Assembly (NCBI GenBank): GCA_965153455.1
Contig: OZ234500.1
Coordinates: 4,216,001-4,280,000 of the forward strand
From: Sphagnum compactum
Lineage: Eukaryota > Bryophyta > Sphagnopsida > Sphagnales
DNA length: 64,000 bases
Direction of reading: 5' to 3'
Position 1 is the stretch's first letter; the number at the start of each line of letters is the position of its first letter. The notes beneath the pieces are model-generated. The model saw only the letters and a program-made list of their open reading frames with translations. It made no database searches and was not told where the DNA came from. Shown here piece by piece: positions 59,380-64,000 of this stretch. The position numbers were made by a program, and so were the translations under genes.

Positions 59380-61050
59380 TTAGATGGGAAGGTGTATCAA
59401 ATCAGATGCAATGTTTATTTCAAAATGAAGGTGAAAGAAAAACTTTTGACTCCTAAGTTGGACAACTGTTGGAAACATGATGGTAAGAGAAAGGCTTTGA
59501 TTATAGTCCCATATGTTTATAAAACTAAGAAATTTTATGAACGAAGATTTTCCCATGCAAAAGATGAACATCTTTATGCAAAGGTTAATAAGGATACCAT
59601 AGTTAATCAAGTTTTTCATAGTGTTATTACATAAAGGAAGAAAAAATCAGTCCATTTTGCTATTTGTTTTCATTAATATCTAATGGCAAACCTATGATTA
59701 ACTATGAGCATATGAACAAGTTGTTGCACTTTCTCAATGTCTAGGATTTTCCAAAATTGTATTGGTTTAATCCAATTGGAGGGGGGGCGGGGGGTGGTGT
59801 GGCAACTTGCATGCATGAATTGGTGGTGAAAAAAATCAAGGATTTGGTTCAAGCTATTAGATTTATCTCCCTTTCATGTGATGAAGTTACAACCATGAAT
59901 CAATAGTCTTCGGTTTCCATCCATGCATATATGGTGGGAAACGGTGAAAACACATTATAGGTGATCCACTTTTCACCAAAAAGTTGATGCATTGAGTATT
60001 ATATTATGCAATAAGCTAAAATCTTGATGGCATCCTTTGGTTATCCTAAACACAAGAAAAAAACTTTAGAATTTTCATAACAATATTTTGAAACTCAAAG
60101 TTCAATTTGAGTCAAAATAGATTTTGATCCAACGATTAGATGAAAAGAATTGGATAAAATCAAAGTATATAGAGTATATAACTTACATTTTTACGCCAAA
60201 TGATTTCATTGGTTGTAGTGAACGGGGACCAGTGAAGAAGCAATGAATTCACTGGTCTAATGGACGGGGACTAGTGAATTGCACCCACATTTTGTAACAA
60301 TGATACCATAATTTGTTGAGTGGGACATTAAATGTGATGGTGCATGAATGGGCACCTGATTTAAACACATCTATGGAAAACTTAAGCTTATGCATTGTTG
60401 AAATTCCCATTATGATGCATAACTACTGCCTTTAAACAATTTTCTATATTCTTGTGAATCGTGTTTTCCTCTAGCAAATTGTTAGTGATGTTTAAAGGCA
60501 GTGTTTTAAATTTGTAGTTAAGTTCAACAATGAGCTTGAAAAAATATTTCTTGCACAAGAAGTTATGGATGTTTTAAGGCTGGTTTATCCATAATATTTA
60601 TTGAAATCCTCATGTGAAACCTTCTTTATCCATTTGGCTCTATTCAAAGGGTTTTATTGTCAACCTTGGAAGTTTGGATCAAACCAAACATGGATCCTTG
60701 CAATTTTTGATGTGGACATTTTGGACCTACAATGATTTTTTCTTAAGATCACAATGAAGTCCAATGCACAATTGGCTAGTATGGACCAACCTTTGGATTT
60801 GAATCCTTTGTTTAGGCTTTGGAAGAAGCTTTCTTCTAATGCATTATTATGTGCCCATTTTAGTGAGTTCATGAAGGTAGAAAATTTGGTTATGATTCAA
60901 ATTGTGGGTTCTGTGAAAGATGAAAGGACTTTTTCAACATTGCCATTTATGAAGACAAGATTTTAGATCGTCTCTATGAACATTTGGATTTGGTGGTTTG
61001 TATGTATGCACAACCTTTTTATATATGGTTGATACTTTTCCTTATGATGA
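59380..61050 (+). pseudogene. hAT transposase pseudogene, nearly full length but broken
   Basis: The N-terminal piece (59392-59634) reads VKEKLLTPKLDNCWKHDGKR and HAKDEHLYAKVNKDT, the BED-like start of a plant hAT transposase. Middle pieces include LSPFHVMKL, corresponding to the FIxLSCDE region, near 59865. At 60550-60760 are VMDVLRLVYP and FKGFYCQPW, and at 60754-61015 LASMDQPLDLNPLFRLWKKL, IQIVGSVKDERTFSTLPFMK and LDLVVCMYAQPFY, the hAT dimerisation end. Many stops and frameshifts lie between. A palindromic insert-like stretch (CCAGTGAA...TTCACTGG) is at 60229-60255. The element is dead. Confidence 0.85.
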
Positions 61051-64000
61051 TTAATGCTATCACAACGTGGATTGAAGAAAAAACACATAATGGTAATTAA
61101 ATGGTAAAATATAACAATAAATAATAATTAAATGATACATTGAAGAAGATGAGTTTACTATCCATTAACACCATTGTGCACATGAATTGAATGCCACACA
61201 TGCATTAATGAATATTTGTTCCCTTAATTAAAAATATTTTTCAACAATTGTTCAAATGGTTTAACCAAAAAATTATGTTGCATCCCAATGCAATATGTGC
61301 CCAGTGTAGCAAATGTCTTCAACCAAATTAATCAAAGTAAAAAGTATTGCAAATCTTAATGGCACCCCAACTATTCAATCCATCCAACAAAGTTTGATAC
61401 AAACATCATATAACCTTAATAAACTACAAATTAGAAACAATGATGCATGTATGCAATCTTGTCATCAACATAATTTTTTTATTATCAAGTACCCATGTAC
61501 TTAGTGTTTGAATTTATAACAATCCAATTTTGGTCCTCTTTTTACTATTTTACTAAATATATATATTCAATTCATGTCCCACAAAATCAAGTACAAGACC
61601 AACATTTCATCATTTGTGACCTTCCCATTGATGTTCCAAATTATTGTTGCACCACGTGTTCAATGTTTCATGTAACCACCCAACTTAAATAACTTGTTGT
61701 ATTTAACATTAAACTATCCAAATTTAATGTAGAAGTTTTTATAAAAAATTACATAAATGAATCCTTCCTTTCTTATTATGCACAGTGGGTGGTTGTAAGG
61801 TATGGTGGCTCCCTTTTTGCATCATAATGCAATTTTTTTGTAAAGTGTTAAATCAACATGTCATAAAGTTAATAATATGCAAAATTTGTGATTAGATTTA
61901 ATTTCTCAACTTGAAATTTTTTTTAAACACACACACACAAATAAGTTGTAACATATGTACCAAATACATAAAAATGAACTTTTGAAAAATATGGATTGGT
62001 TTTTTATTTGCAACTCTCTATACATGCATTTTTACATATGGTTTTTATTTGAAATATCTTGTAAGGATTCAATATATGATATATTAAAGCAATAAGAACA
62101 TAGATGCAAAACAATTGCTTGAAAAACATTTTAAAAAAAAGGTTATGAGCTTTTGAATGGCCAAAAATGGGCCACATTTTCATACATCCATTATAATTTT
62201 TTATTTATATCAAAAAAACATTATTAACATGTATGTTAAGAAAATTAATTTAATGAATTTTCTTCATATGGACTTTTAAAATCATTTTAGTTCATTAACC
62301 ACCATGTAATTCCCCATTTAACCAATGATGCCATGTAATAGACTATCATGTTAAGACTACCATATGGATTTTTAGGGAGTGGTGTATCCTCTAAAAATGA
62401 GCCACCCTACCTTGCAACCACCCGCATCCTTCCCACATCCTTTCAATTCCAAAAATTAGTGACAACAAATGAAAAGTGTTTCAATTGATCCTTGCATCAT
62501 CAATCATCTTGTTTACAAATATCTTCATTTTCATTATATTTCAAGGCAACACATAATGATGCCAAAAGACTATAAAAGAAAGGAAAATTAAACCTAACTT
62601 ATTCAAGTAGGTTTTTCAAAGATGTGGAAAAATTAGCATGAAGAGCAAGGCCTAATGTGTTGTAATCCATGTCCAAAACATTTAACTCAACAAATTTCAC
62701 AATATAATGGGTGTCATGGTTTTTTTTGGACTCCCAATAACTAGTTATTCAGTAACCAAGTATTGCCTTCCATTTGTTGGCTATATACCAAATAACCACA
62801 TTGACAACAATTAGTTTTTTCATTTTCAACAAGCTTAACAAGGTTATTGGAATTTTCAAGGGAAGGACATGTAGTGACATTTATTAAATTTGTTCATTTT
62901 TTGGAATCTCTAAGGGAGGGGGGGGCAGTGACATTTATTACTTGTTCAACTTTTGGAATCTCCAAAGGAGGGAACATTAATAACATTTATTAGTGTGTTG
63001 CATTTTAGAACATGTATCAATCAAAAGAGCAAATTGAGGTCAAAAGGGGGTGAGCTTATCTACATTACCAAAAGTTCCATAGAAACCTAAGTATTCCCCA
63101 AAAAAAAGTGTCTTAATTCACGTTTTAATGATTTATTTGGATTGGTTGGTTTGCAAATTTTAGTTCTCTATTCATTAGAATGATTCTAATAAATTGATTT
63201 ATAATGAATGCTTTTTAGTGTTTATAATGTTATCATCAAGGTTGGGGTCATACATGTCGGTGACTTTCCATAATTTCATGGGTAAATTTAACATGGTTTG
63301 CAACTGTCACACTTTTAACTTACCTTATTCATAAGTTATTTATTTGATGGTAACTTGCTTGGGCATTGTTAAGGATAACACTAGAAATTAAGGTACTATG
63401 CATGATTGGATGTTTAAGCATTTTTTTTGTTTGCTTCATCTTTTGTCACAATTCATGGCCCCCTTCCTCATGGTTGTAGACCACTCCTTGTTCCTCACTT
63501 GTGGCTATGGACTTTTGCATACACATTATTGTTGAAATATTGTATAATGTCTATTAATCTAATACAAATATTATAGTTGAAACATTGTTAATACATTATT
63601 TAAGCATTTATGTGTAGGGTAACATTGTCCAAAGAGTGGGACAATCCCAAAAAGAAGGCCCATTACTTGAGGTGTTGACTACGGGCAAGTCCTAAACCTT
63701 TCAAAAAAACCTTGTTTTAAGGGCATCACCATTTGTAAAGCTTGACCTTCATATCAAGCCTTATGAATGATCAAAATGTGCTACCCCCTACCACAAGTCT
63801 TTTGTTCATATGGAGGCATTATATAATGCCCTCCATAAGAATAGAAGAGCCAACTATAAGGGGGCAATAAAAGGAAGATTTTTTTCACTTAATAATACAT
63901 CTTCCAAATATGCTAGCCAAATTCCAAAAATGTTTTGCAATATTCTTTCAATTCTATATCATTTTGAATTTTTTTATAATTGCTTTTAATTTTGCAAGAA
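61051..64000. other. AT-rich DNA to the window end, no gene seen
   Basis: No supported frame on either strand. Near 62900-62990 GGAATCTCTAAGGGAGGGG...CAGTGACATTTATTA is repeated with changes (GGAATCTCCAAAGGAGGG...ACATTTATTA). Near 63635-63660 a fragment (GGGACAATCCCAAAAAGAAG) resembles the hairpin repeats upstream of copies 1 and 2. Confidence 0.5.

Noticed and set aside
1-64000. CRISPR array, rRNA, bacterial operon, organelle segment or integrated virus
   Set aside because: No regularly spaced identical repeats, no rRNA-like blocks, no clustered same-strand intronless genes and no viral structural or polymerase motifs beyond Ty1/copia were seen.

Overview
This window is nuclear DNA from a land plant. 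The evidence is interrupted genes with canonical GT-AG introns, a transporter of the plant GAT1 branch of the amino acid/auxin permease (AAAP) family, decayed Ty1/copia and hAT elements, tRNA-derived SINEs, a short run of the plant telomere repeat CCCTAAA, and an AT-rich, mostly non-coding background. The species cannot be fixed from the sequence. The style of the hAT relics reminds me of fern, lycophyte or bryophyte genomes, but that is memory and not proof.

Layout. (1) 0-2.6 kb is AT-rich and without a gene. (2) 2.65-8.63 kb, 9.94-16.6 kb and 28.6-34.0 kb are three direct copies of one unit: a promoter/leader block of about 1.3 kb or more, a seven-exon GAT1-like transporter gene, and a shared 3' flank. 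All three genes keep every splice site, an open frame (482, 484 and 484 aa) and an AATAAA at the same place after the stop. (3) 16.2-21.3 kb, directly after copy 2, is a decayed minus-strand Ty1/copia element with a younger repeat nested in its integrase region. The tail of a closely similar copia fragment also follows copy 1, so the element probably predates that duplication. (4) 21.3-28.5 kb holds dispersed repeats, a small TIR element, a telomere-like motif and the 3' part of a dead hAT transposase. (5) 34-41 kb is repeats only: a minisatellite split by a 2.3 kb insertion, and two exact recent tandem duplications. (6) 42.2-43.65 kb on the minus strand is a small three-exon gene, which I do not recognise, for a 133-aa protein with an N-terminal signal peptide or anchor. 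Its leader lies in GA/CT repeats and a C-rich tract. (7) 44-64 kb has no convincing host gene. It carries microsatellites, repeat copies, a second SINE and a hAT pseudogene at 59.4-61.05 kb.

How it fits together. The only clear biology is an expanding cluster of probable proton-coupled GABA/amino acid importers whose copies are diverging unevenly. Exon 3 of copy 3 has changed far more than the exons beside it. I found no operon-like system, CRISPR, RNA gene or novel enzyme system, and make no claim of one.
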